Assembly: GCF_004339805.1 (NCBI RefSeq)
Contig: NZ_SLUI01000005.1
Coordinates: 1 to 64,000, forward strand
DNA length: 64,000 nt
DNA from: Anaerospora hongkongensis
GTDB lineage: Bacteria; Bacillota; Negativicutes; Sporomusales; DSM-15969
Reading direction: 5' to 3'
In this document: positions 42,909 through 51,913 of the stretch, piece by piece
Numbering within the stretch: the first letter of the stretch is position 1
Layout: every line of letters starts with the position of its first letter
Translations under genes and position numbers: made by a program
Notes under the pieces: model-generated
The model's input: the letters and a program-made list of their open reading frames with translations, nothing else
Database searches by the model: none
Told to the model about the DNA's origin: nothing

Positions 42909-44783
42909 TTAGTCCTCCTTTATTGCTTTGAAAGCGCACGATTCGATACAGGCGCCGCATTTTATGCACGTACCGGAGTCAATCACATAAGGCTCTTTAA
43001 TCTTGCCGGAAATTGCATTGACCGGGCAAAGTCTTGCACACTTTGAACAGCCCCGGCACAATTCAGCATCAATATAAATACGCTTTAATTTTTGACAAAC
43101 CTTGGAGGGACATCTTTTGTCCACGGCATGTGCTTCATACTCATCGCGGAAATATTTGATGGTGCTGACAACTGGAAAAGCGGCTGATTTGCCAAGTCCG
43201 CATAAGGCAGTGGACGTAATGGTATCGGCGAGCTCCAGCAGCACGTCAATATCCTCTACCTTACCCTGGCCGGAAACAATTCCCTCCAGTATTTCACGCA
43301 TCCGCTTTGTTCCTTCCCGGCAGGGAACACATTTACCGCAAGACTCATTCTGCGTAAAGTTCATGAAAAACCGGGCAACCTCCACCATACAAGTATGTTC
43401 ATCCATGACGACTAACCCGCCTGAGCCAATCATTGCCCCGGCTTTCTTCAAAGAATCGAAATCAAGCGGCAGCGCAAGATGCTCTTCTGTGAGGCAGCCG
43501 CCGGAAGGTCCTCCGATCTGAACGGCTTTGAAGGCCGCACCATCCCGCATCCCGCCGCCGATATCAAAAATGACTTCCCGTAGCGTGGTTCCCATGGGAA
43601 CTTCAATAAGACCGGTGTTTTCAATATTCCCTGTCAAGGCAAATGCCTTGGTTCCCGGACTTTTTTCTGGACCGATTGCTTTGTACCACTGGGCTCCGTT
43701 TTGGATAATGAGCGGCACATTAGCAAAAGTTTCAACATTATTCAGCACGGTCGGCCTGGCAAACAGACCTTGTTCGACCGTCCGCGGCGGCTTGACGCGC
43801 GGCATGCCGCGCTTGCCTTCAATCGAAGCGGTAAGTGCACTGCCTTCGCCGCAGACAAATGCGCCTGCGCCTTTGCTGATTTTAATATCAAAATTATATT
43901 CGGTTCCCAGTATCGACTTGCCCAGCAACCCATAGCGCCTTGCTTCGTTTATGGCTGTTTCCAGGCGGCTGATAGCGAGCGGATACTCAGCCCGCACGTA
44001 AATATACCCTTCCGATGCTCCACAGGCCAGACCGGCGATCATCATTCCTTCCAGCATTCTGTGAGGGTCGCCCTCCATAATGCTTCGATCCATAAAAGCA
44101 CCGGGATCTCCTTCATCGCCATTGCACACGATGTATTTCACCGGTGAATTCTGCCGGCGTACCTGCGTCCACTTGCGTCCAGTCGGATAGCCGGCGCCAC
44201 CGCGGCCTCGCAAATTGGACTGATCGATCTCTTGAATGATTTGATCCTGACTCAAATCAAAAAGAGCTTTTTCAAAAGCTTTATAACCGCTGATAGCTAA
44301 GTACTCATTAATTGAAGTGGCATCAATATGTCCGCAGTGATCCAGCACCAGGCGGGTCTGTTTTTTATAGAACGGAATTTCCTCTTGCGTCGTGTAGATT
44401 TGACCATTCTTTTTATAAACAAGTCTGTCTACCGGCGTTTCTCCTACAATTGATTCCGCAACAATCTGCTCACAGTCCTCCGGCTTTACTTTAATATACA
44501 GCCAGCCCTGTGGTTCAATCCGAATCAGCGGTCCCATTTCACAAAAGCCGTGACAGCCGCTCTTTTTAATGCCGACAGCTTCCCCATGAGGCTCTTTTTC
44601 CAATCGTATCGTACAGGTAATTCCCTTTGCTTGAATCAGACGGATCAGCTCTTCATAGATCTCCAGAGAACCGCCCGCCACACAGCCCGTTCCGGCGCAA
44701 ACGAGAATCTTCTTGGTTTGAGAGCGCAATGCCTGTTGATACGTTTCACAGGCACGGTTTAATTCTTCCCGGTTAGCAAGCAT
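42909..44783 (-). CDS. hydB: Hydrogenase/NADH-binding subunit HydB (NuoF-like)
   Basis: 624 residues. N-terminal thioredoxin-like [2Fe-2S] domain (CAGTGCVAGG ... SGCHGFCEMGP), then the NuoF-type FMN/NADH domain (RGRGGAGYPTGRKW, CNGDEGDPGAFMDR), a [4Fe-4S] site SCGKCVPCREGTKRM, and a C-terminal two-cluster ferredoxin (CRGCSKCARLC, CIKCGACIESC). Flavin-containing hub for bifurcation. Its start overlaps the hydC stop by about eleven bases. Confidence 0.96.
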   Translation of the reverse strand: MLANREELNRACETYQQALRSQTKKILVCAGTGCVAGGSLEIYEELIRLIQAKGITCTIRLEKEPHGEAVGIKKSGCHGFCEMGPLIRIEPQGWLYIKVKPEDCEQIVAESIVGETPVDRLVYKKNGQIYTTQEEIPFYKKQTRLVLDHCGHIDATSINEYLAISGYKAFEKALFDLSQDQIIQEIDQSNLRGRGGAGYPTGRKWTQVRRQNSPVKYIVCNGDEGDPGAFMDRSIMEGDPHRMLEGMMIAGLACGASEGYIYVRAEYPLAISRLETAINEARRYGLLGKSILGTEYNFDIKISKGAGAFVCGEGSALTASIEGKRGMPRVKPPRTVEQGLFARPTVLNNVETFANVPLIIQNGAQWYKAIGPEKSPGTKAFALTGNIENTGLIEVPMGTTLREVIFDIGGGMRDGAAFKAVQIGGPSGGCLTEEHLALPLDFDSLKKAGAMIGSGGLVVMDEHTCMVEVARFFMNFTQNESCGKCVPCREGTKRMREILEGIVSGQGKVEDIDVLLELADTITSTALCGLGKSAAFPVVSTIKYFRDEYEAHAVDKRCPSKVCQKLKRIYIDAELCRGCSKCARLCPVNAISGKIKEPYVIDSGTCIKCGACIESCAFKAIKED

Positions 44784-45261
44784 TTTGATTTTCCTCCCTG
44801 AGCTGTGCCAGCAATTCTCTGGCCTTATCCGGCGTCATTGCGGGATATACTTTGTCATTTACCGTCAGTACCGGCGCAAGACCGCAAGCGCCGAGACAGG
44901 ATACCGTTTCAACCGTAAACAAAAGATCTTCTGTGGTTGCCTTGCTTTCCGAGAGATTCAGCTCATGTCTTAATTTTTCCAGTATCGGAATGGATTTGCG
45001 CACATGACATGCTGTTCCATCACATATTTTTATCACATACTTGCCTTTCGGCTCCAAGGAGAAGTTCTCATAAAAAGTAGCAACACTGTAGATTTTAGCG
45101 GTACTCAACCCTAATTTTTCAGAGAGATAACCAAATGCTGCTTTCGGAAGATAGCGGTACTTTGCTTGTGTATCTTGAAGAATCGCGATTATACTGCTTG
45201 GTTCATACCTGTATTTTTCAAGGATTTCATCGATTTCTTCAAAATTAATGGTTTCTTCCAT
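44773..45261 (-). CDS. hydC: Hydrogenase subunit HydC (NuoE-like [2Fe-2S])
   Basis: 162 residues. An N-terminal helical part (IIAILQDTQAKYRYLPKAAFGYLSEKLGL) and a thioredoxin-like [2Fe-2S] domain with CDGTAC and CLGACG ligands. First gene of the hydCBA-type operon; starts after AAAGGAGGTC, 50 bases behind the promoter region with Rex-like sites. Confidence 0.95.
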   Translation of the reverse strand: MEETINFEEIDEILEKYRYEPSSIIAILQDTQAKYRYLPKAAFGYLSEKLGLSTAKIYSVATFYENFSLEPKGKYVIKICDGTACHVRKSIPILEKLRHELNLSESKATTEDLLFTVETVSCLGACGLAPVLTVNDKVYPAMTPDKARELLAQLREENQNAC

Positions 45262-45283
45262 TCCATGACCTCCTTTGTTAAGT

Positions 45284-45360
45284 TTGTGAATTTTTTATCA
45301 TAGTTTTAGTTTACACGATCGCCGGCACGCTGGCAATTGGATTTGTTAAAAAATTCACAT
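45284..45360 (-). promoter_or_regulatory. Hydrogenase promoter with two Rex-like sites
   Basis: Minus strand -35 TTGCCA (45331-45336), 17 bp, -10 TAAACT (45308-45313). An 18-bp site TTGTTAAAAAATTCACAT (45343-45360) matches the Rex consensus TTGTGAANNNNTTCACAA at 12 of 14 defined positions and sits just behind the -35. A weaker site TTGTGAATTTTTTATCAT (45284-45301) covers the start. Rex would repress at low NADH/NAD and release when NADH rises. Confidence 0.65.
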
Positions 45361-45405
45361 TTTTATTATTTTTCTAACTTTACATAATTTTAAGACAAAC
45401 AATAT

Positions 45406-45450
45406 AAAAAGAGTGATCGCTGCACATTGATGCAACTATCACTCTTTTTT
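45406..45450 (-). terminator. Terminator after the Ser/Cys-rich gene
   Basis: AAAAAGAGTGAT / ATCACTCTTTTTT stem with an extended loop, on the minus strand after 45479. Confidence 0.7.
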
Positions 45451-45478
45451 ACAGCCAAAACCTCTTTTTTTACAGTTT

Positions 45479-45790
45479 TCACACGTATTTGCTTGCATTT
45501 TCATAGGCACTTAACGCTTGAAGAGTCGCGTAATTTACCGGCTGAAACAAACTGCTGCCGCTATCACTTGAACTAACTGACGATGTCGTTTCACAGGAGC
45601 CGCAGCCTATGCACGTACTGTTACTCTTGGGACAAGTGCTTGAGGTGCTGCCACCGCCACCTGAAGCGGAGCTTAGCTCAAAAGAATCACTGGTAGAAGC
45701 AGCAGATTCCGCCGAAGCAGTCTGCCCGCCCACCGAAGCGGCAGCTGTATAATAGGTTGATTGAATTGCACTAACCCCTGAAACTGCCAT
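45479..45790 (-). CDS. Small Ser/Gly-rich protein with a five-Cys cluster, function unknown
   Basis: 103 residues (108 if the ATG at 45805 is used; 45790 is preferred because GGTGAGAG lies just ahead of it). The N-terminal part reads AVSGVSAIQSTYYTAA, the middle is Ser/Ala/Gly-rich, and a CPKSNSTCIGCGSC run follows at about 58-71, with no further Cys except SCETTSS. No domain recognised. The pattern could bind a metal cluster or be a substrate for modification, but no modifying enzyme is adjacent. It overlaps the stop of the gene at 45805 by its upstream ATG. Confidence 0.55.
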   Translation of the reverse strand: MAVSGVSAIQSTYYTAAASVGGQTASAESAASTSDSFELSSASGGGGSTSSTCPKSNSTCIGCGSCETTSSVSSSDSGSSLFQPVNYATLQALSAYENASKYV

Positions 45791-45804
45791 TTCTCTCACC
45801 GCCA

Positions 45805-46176
45805 TTATTTTAAATAACTTCGGGCCACTGCGCTATTGCGGGTTTTATATATTTCTACTTCGAGGAAAAATCGTTCAATAATAATTTCATTAATCATCTG
45901 CTGTACCTGCCGGGCCATAGCATCGGTTCCCTTTTCAATCGCTTCCAGCAAAGCCTCTGTTTCTGCCTGACTTAAATCGCGGGGAACAGGCAAATCAAAT
46001 ACCGGTTCAAAGGACTTACTGGCATACTGCTCAATAAATGTAAGCATACGTGCCACCACAGCCTCGATAAGCTCAGGATCAGTCGACAGCTCAGCCAGCC
46101 AGCGCCGCATAATTTTCTCCAGTTCAACTGCGTTCTGAGCGGGCTTCCTGGGAAATGGAATAATAGATGCTGACAA
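45805..46176 (-). CDS. Unknown helical protein upstream of the Ser/Cys-rich gene
   Basis: 123 residues starting at TTG 46176, eight bases after AGGAGGGATAGGC. Mostly helical and acidic (KIMRRWLAELSTDPELIEAVVARMLTFIEQYASKSF, ETEALLEAIEKGTDAMARQVQQMINEIIIERFFLEVEIYK). No catalytic motif seen. It and the Ser/Cys-rich gene behind it share one base at the junction (TAATG) and form a two-gene unit that ends in a terminator. Function unknown. Confidence 0.6.
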   Translation of the reverse strand: MSASIIPFPRKPAQNAVELEKIMRRWLAELSTDPELIEAVVARMLTFIEQYASKSFEPVFDLPVPRDLSQAETEALLEAIEKGTDAMARQVQQMINEIIIERFFLEVEIYKTRNSAVARSYLK

Positions 46177-46337
46177 AGCCTATCCCTCCTATTGATTACG
46201 CTTGCTGCCTATCTTGATTATAAACAGCAATTATTAAAATCAAATTTAGGAAACAAAAAAAGGCTGTCAGACTAAAAACGCATGAGACTGTTATCTTCCG
46301 TCCGCAGGATGGAAAAACGCCCAGCTTATACAAAACA

Positions 46338-46375
46338 GGGTGCCGCAGTGTGCTTAAAAGCACACTGCGGCACCC
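46338..46375 (-). terminator. Terminator of the TRAP/uxuA operon
   Basis: GGGTGCCGCAGTGTGCTT / AGCACACTGCGGCACCC, a stem of about 17 bp, then TGTTTTG on the minus strand. It follows the dctP stop. The upstream part of this gap (46177-46337) holds nothing else recognisable. Confidence 0.8.
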
Positions 46376-46380
46376 TCATT

Positions 46381-47400
46381 TTATTTATTTGCCACTTTTT
46401 CAATAGCAGCCAGCTCGGCCTTATATTCGGCACCGTATTTTTCGATAAGCGGTTTCACCGCTTCCTTCCAGGCTTTTACATCAGGAACTTCAGTAACGAC
46501 AACTCCGTTTTGGATTAACTTAGCCAGAGCGTCTTTCTCATATTTGTTCCAGGTATCTTTTTGGTATTGTACGGAATCTAAAGCAGCCTGCTTAATCAGT
46601 TTGCGGTCTTCTTCCGATAACTTATCCCAGGTGATTTTACTTGCCATCAGCACTTCCGGCACCCGTTGATGTCCGTCAAGAATGTAATTTTTGACTGCCT
46701 GGAAATGGTTGGCGGTAAGATAACTGGGCGGATTATTCTCTGCGCCGTCAATTACGCCGGTCTGGAGTGCACTGAATACTTCCCCGTATGGCATTGGCGT
46801 AGCGCTGGCACCAAGCGCATTCATCAGATCAATATTAATTGCATTCTGGATGACGCGGATTTTCATTCCCTTTAAATCCTCTGGTGATTTAACAGGATTC
46901 TTCGTGTAAAAGCTGCGGGAACCGGAACTATAATAAGCTAAGCCCATCATTTTAGATTTATCAAGGTTTGTGAGCATTTGCTTGCCTGCATCACTGTCTA
47001 AAAAACGCCATTCATGATCATCGTTATCAAAAATAAAAGGTAGTGAGAATACCCCGAATTGCTTATTGAATTCGGCTAATGTCCCGGTACTGATCCGTGT
47101 AAATTCAATCGATCCCATTTGAATCTGCTGAATTACGGATTTTTCATCGCCGAGCTGTGCCGAATCAAATACCTTGATTTGAATTCGCCCTTGTGAACGT
47201 TCATTCACCAGTTCAGCAAAACGCTTATCGCCAAGCGTGGTGGGATAATCGGAAGGATGCGCTTCTGCCAGCCGGAATGTTAACTTCGGTTTTTGTGTCT
47301 CACCCGTAGTAGAAGCCTCCTTTTTGCCGCACCCAGTCACGAATAAACCAGCCCCCAGGGTTAACACCAAGCCTGCCACTAACCACTTTTTCCCTTTCAT
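46381..47400 (-). CDS. dctP: TRAP transporter substrate-binding lipoprotein (DctP)
   Basis: 339 residues. The ATG at 47400 follows GGAGGAG and is preferred to an upstream GTG. Signal peptide with lipobox VTGC. DctP marks: RLAEAHPSDYPT, RIQIKVFDSAQLGDEKSVIQQIQMGSIEFTRIS, GMKIRVIQNAINIDLMNALGASATPMPYGEVFSALQTGVIDGAENNP. The Arg/Asn pair of that last segment grips a carboxylate. The uxuA/dctQM context suggests a uronate or aldonate. Confidence 0.93.
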   Translation of the reverse strand: MKGKKWLVAGLVLTLGAGLFVTGCGKKEASTTGETQKPKLTFRLAEAHPSDYPTTLGDKRFAELVNERSQGRIQIKVFDSAQLGDEKSVIQQIQMGSIEFTRISTGTLAEFNKQFGVFSLPFIFDNDDHEWRFLDSDAGKQMLTNLDKSKMMGLAYYSSGSRSFYTKNPVKSPEDLKGMKIRVIQNAINIDLMNALGASATPMPYGEVFSALQTGVIDGAENNPPSYLTANHFQAVKNYILDGHQRVPEVLMASKITWDKLSEEDRKLIKQAALDSVQYQKDTWNKYEKDALAKLIQNGVVVTEVPDVKAWKEAVKPLIEKYGAEYKAELAAIEKVANK

Positions 47401-47478
47401 ACCTTGCTTCTCCTCCACCTATTTATTTACTGCTTCCAAGCTGCTATCTCTGTTTTCTACAGCTTACCAAGACTGCCG

Positions 47479-48771
47479 TTATTTAAACAAAGATGGAAGC
47501 CACAGCACCGTTTGAGGAATATACGTAATCAACAGTAAAACAACAAGCATTGCATAGAAAAATGGCATCATTGCCTTTGTGCCCTGCGCAATGGATACCC
47601 TGCCAATCGCACAGCCGATAAACAGCACCGTCCCTACCGGCGGCGTCAGCAATCCCATCCCGGCGTTAAAGATCAGTACCAGTCCGAAATGCACGGGATC
47701 CATTCCCATTGCCGTACAAACAGGCAGCAGCACCGGTGTTAGAATCAAAATCATCGGGGCCATGTCCATTGGGCCGCCGAGAATCAGCAGCAAAATATTG
47801 ATCATCAGCAAAATGACATATTTGTTATCCGAAACACTCAAAAACCAGTCGGTAATCAAGTCCGGTATACTAAGATAAGCCATTACATAGCCAAAAGCAG
47901 CAGATGCCGCAATCAGGAAATACACCATCAGCACTGTACGCAGCGTGCGTCTCAATACATTCCACATGCGCTCCAGGGGAACTTCCCGGTATACACCAAA
48001 GGCCAGAATAAACGAATATAAGACCGCCAGCGCTCCCGACTCGGTTGCCGTAAACACGCCGGAGATAATCCCGCCCAGAATAATAAACGCCGGTGACAAA
48101 GATAACAATCCATGAAATACAATGCCTGGAACTTCCCGCCTGTCAATTGGCTCACTGGCAGGATAGCCGCGTTTAATCGCCATTAGGTAGGCTACCGTCA
48201 TAAGCGAGCCCAGCAGCATAAATCCTGGAACCACCCCACCCAGGAAAAGGCTTTTAATCGATAATCCTCCGGCAACAATCGAGTACAAAACGAGATTGTG
48301 ACTGGGGGGAACGACGACGCCCTGGATCGCGGAGGATATCGTAAGACCAACTGCATAATCGGCATCATAGCCCTTTTTCTTCATGGCCGGAATCATAACC
48401 GATCCCACTGAAGCGGCATCAGCTCCGGCCGAGCCGGAAATATTACCGAAAAACATGCAGGCAATGCAGTTTACCAGCGCCAGTCCACCGCGAATGCGTC
48501 CTACCAGCAAGGTTGCCAAGTTAACCAGCCGCTGCGCCAGACCGCCTTCTCCCATAATTTGTCCTGTAAGAATAAAAAACGGGATTGCCAGCAGGGAAAA
48601 TGTACTCACACCATTGATCATTTGCTGCCCCACTGTCGGCAGGGGCACCTCCAAATACATCATCGTTAAGACAGATGATGCAAATAGTGCCTGCGCCACC
48701 GGCAGACGCAGAAGCACAAAGACCAGAAAAGAGATCGCCAGCAGCCAGACTGCAATATCACTTGCTTCCAT
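47479..48771 (-). CDS. dctM: TRAP transporter large permease (DctM)
   Basis: 430 residues, about twelve to thirteen helices; LTGQIMGEGGLAQRLVNLA, GNISGSAGADAASVGSVMIPAM and GLLTPPVGTVLFIG are the family marks. One-base overlap with dctQ. Uses a Na+ or H+ gradient to take up the acid held by DctP. Confidence 0.94.
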   Translation of the reverse strand: MEASDIAVWLLAISFLVFVLLRLPVAQALFASSVLTMMYLEVPLPTVGQQMINGVSTFSLLAIPFFILTGQIMGEGGLAQRLVNLATLLVGRIRGGLALVNCIACMFFGNISGSAGADAASVGSVMIPAMKKKGYDADYAVGLTISSAIQGVVVPPSHNLVLYSIVAGGLSIKSLFLGGVVPGFMLLGSLMTVAYLMAIKRGYPASEPIDRREVPGIVFHGLLSLSPAFIILGGIISGVFTATESGALAVLYSFILAFGVYREVPLERMWNVLRRTLRTVLMVYFLIAASAAFGYVMAYLSIPDLITDWFLSVSDNKYVILLMINILLLILGGPMDMAPMILILTPVLLPVCTAMGMDPVHFGLVLIFNAGMGLLTPPVGTVLFIGCAIGRVSIAQGTKAMMPFFYAMLVVLLLITYIPQTVLWLPSLFK

Positions 48772-49292
48772 TATTGCCCTACCCCCGTATCCCCGCCGAT
48801 TTCAATGTCCGCTCCCTTGTGGCGCTTTGTATCAATTCCGAGCAGCTGCAGGAGGCAATACGCACAAACCATTACGCCACTCACCGGCATAACCAGATAA
48901 ACAACACTGTTGGGCAGCTTCGTGGCGGGCAGCGTGGACTCAAACATCAACACCGTAAACTCCCAGCCATAAACAACAAAGTACAAACCATACAGCAGGC
49001 CCATTACATCAATCCATTTATCAATCCACTTATTAACAACAGGCGGCAAGCGGTCTGTCAGCGCCTCAACCCCCATATGCACGCCTTCCCGGAACCCAAT
49101 GGCAATTCCCATGAACGAAAACCACACTAAAGAAAGTAAAATAGCCTCTTCTGACCAGAAAAACACAAAATTAAACAGTTTCCGGGTTGCTACCTGCACA
49201 ATCATGATGATAATAACACCCAGTAAGGAAATAATCGCAAAATTTTCAAAGAAACTGTCCAGTACCAGTGCTGCTTTTCGCAAATACTTCAT
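48771..49292 (-). CDS. dctQ: TRAP transporter small permease (DctQ)
   Basis: 173 residues with four membrane helices (NFAIISLLGVIIIMIVQVATRKLF, EEAILLSLVWFSFMGIAIGFREGVHMGVE, MGLLYGLYFVVYGWEF, VVYLVMPVSGVMVCAYCLLQLLG). Lies between uxuA and dctM and is translationally linked to dctM. Confidence 0.92.
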   Translation of the reverse strand: MKYLRKAALVLDSFFENFAIISLLGVIIIMIVQVATRKLFNFVFFWSEEAILLSLVWFSFMGIAIGFREGVHMGVEALTDRLPPVVNKWIDKWIDVMGLLYGLYFVVYGWEFTVLMFESTLPATKLPNSVVYLVMPVSGVMVCAYCLLQLLGIDTKRHKGADIEIGGDTGVGQ

Positions 49293-49301
49293 AGCGTCTG
49301 C

Positions 49302-50387
49302 CTACCGCTCCTTCCCACAAGTTTCTCTGGCAATGGAATCCCATAAGCCGTTCAGGTATACTGCCCCCAGGGAACGGTCATATAAGCCGTAGCCCGGTCT
49401 CCCCTCTTCTCCCCAGATCATTCTGCCGTGATCAGACCGCAGCGGCCCGCTAAAGCCCGTGTCATGCAGAGCTTTCATAATTGCGTACATGTCCAGCGAA
49501 GCTTCATCCGACTTATGAGCCGTTTCCTCAAAAATTCCCGGCTCATGAATTTTTATGTTCCGTACGTGAGCGAAGTGAATCTTCCCCAACTTGCCAAAAT
49601 GGCGAAAAATCGCGGGGATGTCATTGGCCGTATTTGCTCCCAAAGAGCCGCTGCACAGCGTAAGTCCGTTAGACGGACTATCGACCAAGCTAATGATGCG
49701 GTCCAGGTTCTCCCTGGAAATAACAATCCGCGGAAGGCCAAAAACCGGCCAGGGCGGATCATCCGGATGAATCGCCAGCTTAATGCCGCATTCCTCGGCA
49801 GTAGGAATGACACCTTGCAGAAAATAGCCAAGATTGGCAAATAGCTGCTCCTCATCAACTGCCTTGTACTGTGCGAACAATTTTTTCAGTTCCGACAACC
49901 GTTCCTTTTCCCACCCGGGCAATTCAAAGCCATTGGCATCGGTCTCCATTTTTTCAACCAAATACTCGGGACTATATCCTTTGATCAACTGCTCATTATA
50001 GGCCAGAGCCGTCGAACCATCATTCAGCACCTTTGCCAGTTCCGTCCGGGTCCAGTCAAACACAGGCATAAAGTTATAACAAACAACAGACACTCCTGCT
50101 GCCGCAAGATTGCGAAGGGTTGCACAATAATTTGCAATGTACCTGTCTCTGGATGGCAGGCCTAGTTTTATATCCTCATGCACATTCACGCTCTCCACTG
50201 TCTGAAACAAAAGACCGGCTGCTTCAATTTGCTCCTTTAATTCTGCAATATCAGCAAGCGGCCACACCTCGCCAACCGGTATGTGATAAAGCGCACTAAC
50301 GACATTTCGCATCCCCGGTATCTGTCTTATGTAGTTGAGTGGTATTTTATCGAGCTTTTCACCATACCACCGGAAAGACATTAGCAT
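49302..50387 (-). CDS. uxuA: Mannonate dehydratase
   Basis: 361 residues beginning MLMSFRWYG; the ATG at 50387 has the best spacing to AAGGGGGA. Signature parts: [63 protein letters not shown] and RSDHGRMIW, covering the metal-binding His/Cys set. Converts D-mannonate to 2-keto-3-deoxygluconate. Heads the uxuA-dctQMP operon, which has a promoter separate from uxaBA. Confidence 0.95.
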   Translation of the reverse strand: MLMSFRWYGEKLDKIPLNYIRQIPGMRNVVSALYHIPVGEVWPLADIAELKEQIEAAGLLFQTVESVNVHEDIKLGLPSRDRYIANYCATLRNLAAAGVSVVCYNFMPVFDWTRTELAKVLNDGSTALAYNEQLIKGYSPEYLVEKMETDANGFELPGWEKERLSELKKLFAQYKAVDEEQLFANLGYFLQGVIPTAEECGIKLAIHPDDPPWPVFGLPRIVISRENLDRIISLVDSPSNGLTLCSGSLGANTANDIPAIFRHFGKLGKIHFAHVRNIKIHEPGIFEETAHKSDEASLDMYAIMKALHDTGFSGPLRSDHGRMIWGEEGRPGYGLYDRSLGAVYLNGLWDSIARETCGKER

Positions 50388-50414
50388 CAACATTCCCCCT
50401 TATCTACCGCCTCC

Positions 50415-50443
50415 ATACTACCATACTAGTATACTGTTGTAAA
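50415..50443 (-). promoter_or_regulatory. Promoter and operator-like palindrome of uxuA-dctQMP
   Basis: TTTACA (50438-50443), 17 bp, TAGTAT (50415-50420). The spacer contains the palindrome ATACTAGTAT (50423-50432), placed where a repressor would block. Confidence 0.6.
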
Positions 50444-50500
50444 TAGAATATAACGAATATTTACGATAGTTGAAATACTCTATTCATTTCCTTGCAAGCA

Positions 50501-50552
50501 GAATAGATAAGGTGCCTGCAGGTTTTTCCGCCTGCAGGCACCTTATCTATTC
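50501..50552 (-). terminator. Very long hairpin after the LarA-like gene
   Basis: GAATAGATAAGGTGCCTGCAGG with its exact complement, 22 bp, loop TTTTTCCG. No T-run follows on the minus strand, so it could also be an mRNA-stabilising hairpin at the end of the uxaBA operon. Confidence 0.65.
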
Positions 50553-50554
50553 CA

Positions 50555-51832
50555 CTAAATTAAATTTTTCTGTGGCTCGCCATCAATAAAGATTAATTCC
50601 TTGGCCTCCGAAACAACTTCTATATCCGGATGTGCCTCAGCTTCGGCCAGCAGCGGCTCACTAATTAGTACATCCGTTAGTTCCAGTGTATTTTTAATCC
50701 AGACTATTTTATGGCAATACGGATCAACGCCATTACACATTTTAACGGCCATGCGGATTGCATCCTCAGCAGTAGCGGCAACCATGGGCACTTTGGCCGC
50801 TTCGATTTCCGTACTGGTGAAGGCGTTAGTGTACATGCTGATATAATCAATTTTATCAAACAGCTTACGGGTCGTAACATCAACCATGCCTACTCCATTG
50901 GCATTGCCATGGGATTCTTCAGTTACATCAAGAATCGCACTCTTTTTGAACTCAGGGCCGCCGCTGACACATTTCGTAATATACAGTCCGGTTACATTGG
51001 GGTCCTGTCCGTCACCGCTGATATTTTTGCCGATTTCATCAATAATCAATACATCAAACTTATCAAACAAAATCCGCCCCATTGACCGGCGGGCTTCTTC
51101 CAGCAGCGTCTTTTCCCGCTCCAGCGTCAATATATCGCTTTTCGGAACAACTTCAATTTTGTACGTATCTTCAAAAGCATTTTCAACTAATGCCACTGCA
51201 AATAAAAGATTAACCTTACTGGCAATCATTTGGCCGATGCGTGGTATATATTCGGTAAAGCTGGCAAACCCGTGACTATGCACCGAATCAGCCCCCAGCC
51301 GTTTGCCGAGGCCAATTACCAGCATTTTGCAGATACCGCTTTCAATTGGTCCGCGGAAACAAGTATGCGGTTTAACCCGGGGAATAATCACGATTCCATC
51401 TGCTTCAAGCGCACTCTTCGCTACGTATATCGGATAACCTGGTTCTATCTCGCCAATACATTCCACATCCATGGAGGCATTAAGCGGTACGCCCATCGTT
51501 GCTTCACTAATGCCGAATGAGGCCAGCAAGTCGGCCTGCCCCTCCGCCACCGCGCCGCCGTGGCTGCCCATGACGGGGATGATAAACGGCTTTGCACCTG
51601 CTTTGAGCAATACGTCAATAACTGTTTTGGTAATTAAGGCAATATTGGCTATGCCCCGGCTGCCAACACCCACCGCAATTCGTTTTCCTGTCAGATTTTC
51701 TACATACGGCTCCATCTTCACCCGGATTTCTCCGGGAATATCCTCTATCTTTTGCCGGTTAAACTGTTGCTTGATCCTCACAAACCTGGGAAGCATAATG
51801 GCCGGAAATTTTTTTAAATCTAATGACTGCAT
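50555..51832 (-). CDS. LarA-like (lactate racemase domain) protein in a hexuronate operon
   Basis: 425 residues. The start at ATG 51832 follows GGGTGGGTGAC; a GTG at 51841 is possible. LarA-like N-terminal domain: VGSRGIANIALITKTVIDVLLKAG, GSHGGA, then RVKPHTCFRGPIESGICKMLVIGLGK, which would place His and Lys like LarA's nickel-pincer residues. The LarA DxxR motif is altered. It could be an epimerase or racemase for a sugar acid, given the neighbours, but the subfamily has no known reaction. 81 bases downstream of the MFS gene. Confidence 0.8.
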   Translation of the reverse strand: MQSLDLKKFPAIMLPRFVRIKQQFNRQKIEDIPGEIRVKMEPYVENLTGKRIAVGVGSRGIANIALITKTVIDVLLKAGAKPFIIPVMGSHGGAVAEGQADLLASFGISEATMGVPLNASMDVECIGEIEPGYPIYVAKSALEADGIVIIPRVKPHTCFRGPIESGICKMLVIGLGKRLGADSVHSHGFASFTEYIPRIGQMIASKVNLLFAVALVENAFEDTYKIEVVPKSDILTLEREKTLLEEARRSMGRILFDKFDVLIIDEIGKNISGDGQDPNVTGLYITKCVSGGPEFKKSAILDVTEESHGNANGVGMVDVTTRKLFDKIDYISMYTNAFTSTEIEAAKVPMVAATAEDAIRMAVKMCNGVDPYCHKIVWIKNTLELTDVLISEPLLAEAEAHPDIEVVSEAKELIFIDGEPQKNLI

Positions 51833-51913
51833 GTCACCCACCCCTACTATTCACCTTTTTTATAACAAAATGAGCAAGAGCAGCTTTACAGCCGCTCTCA
51901 CCCTATTCACCTG

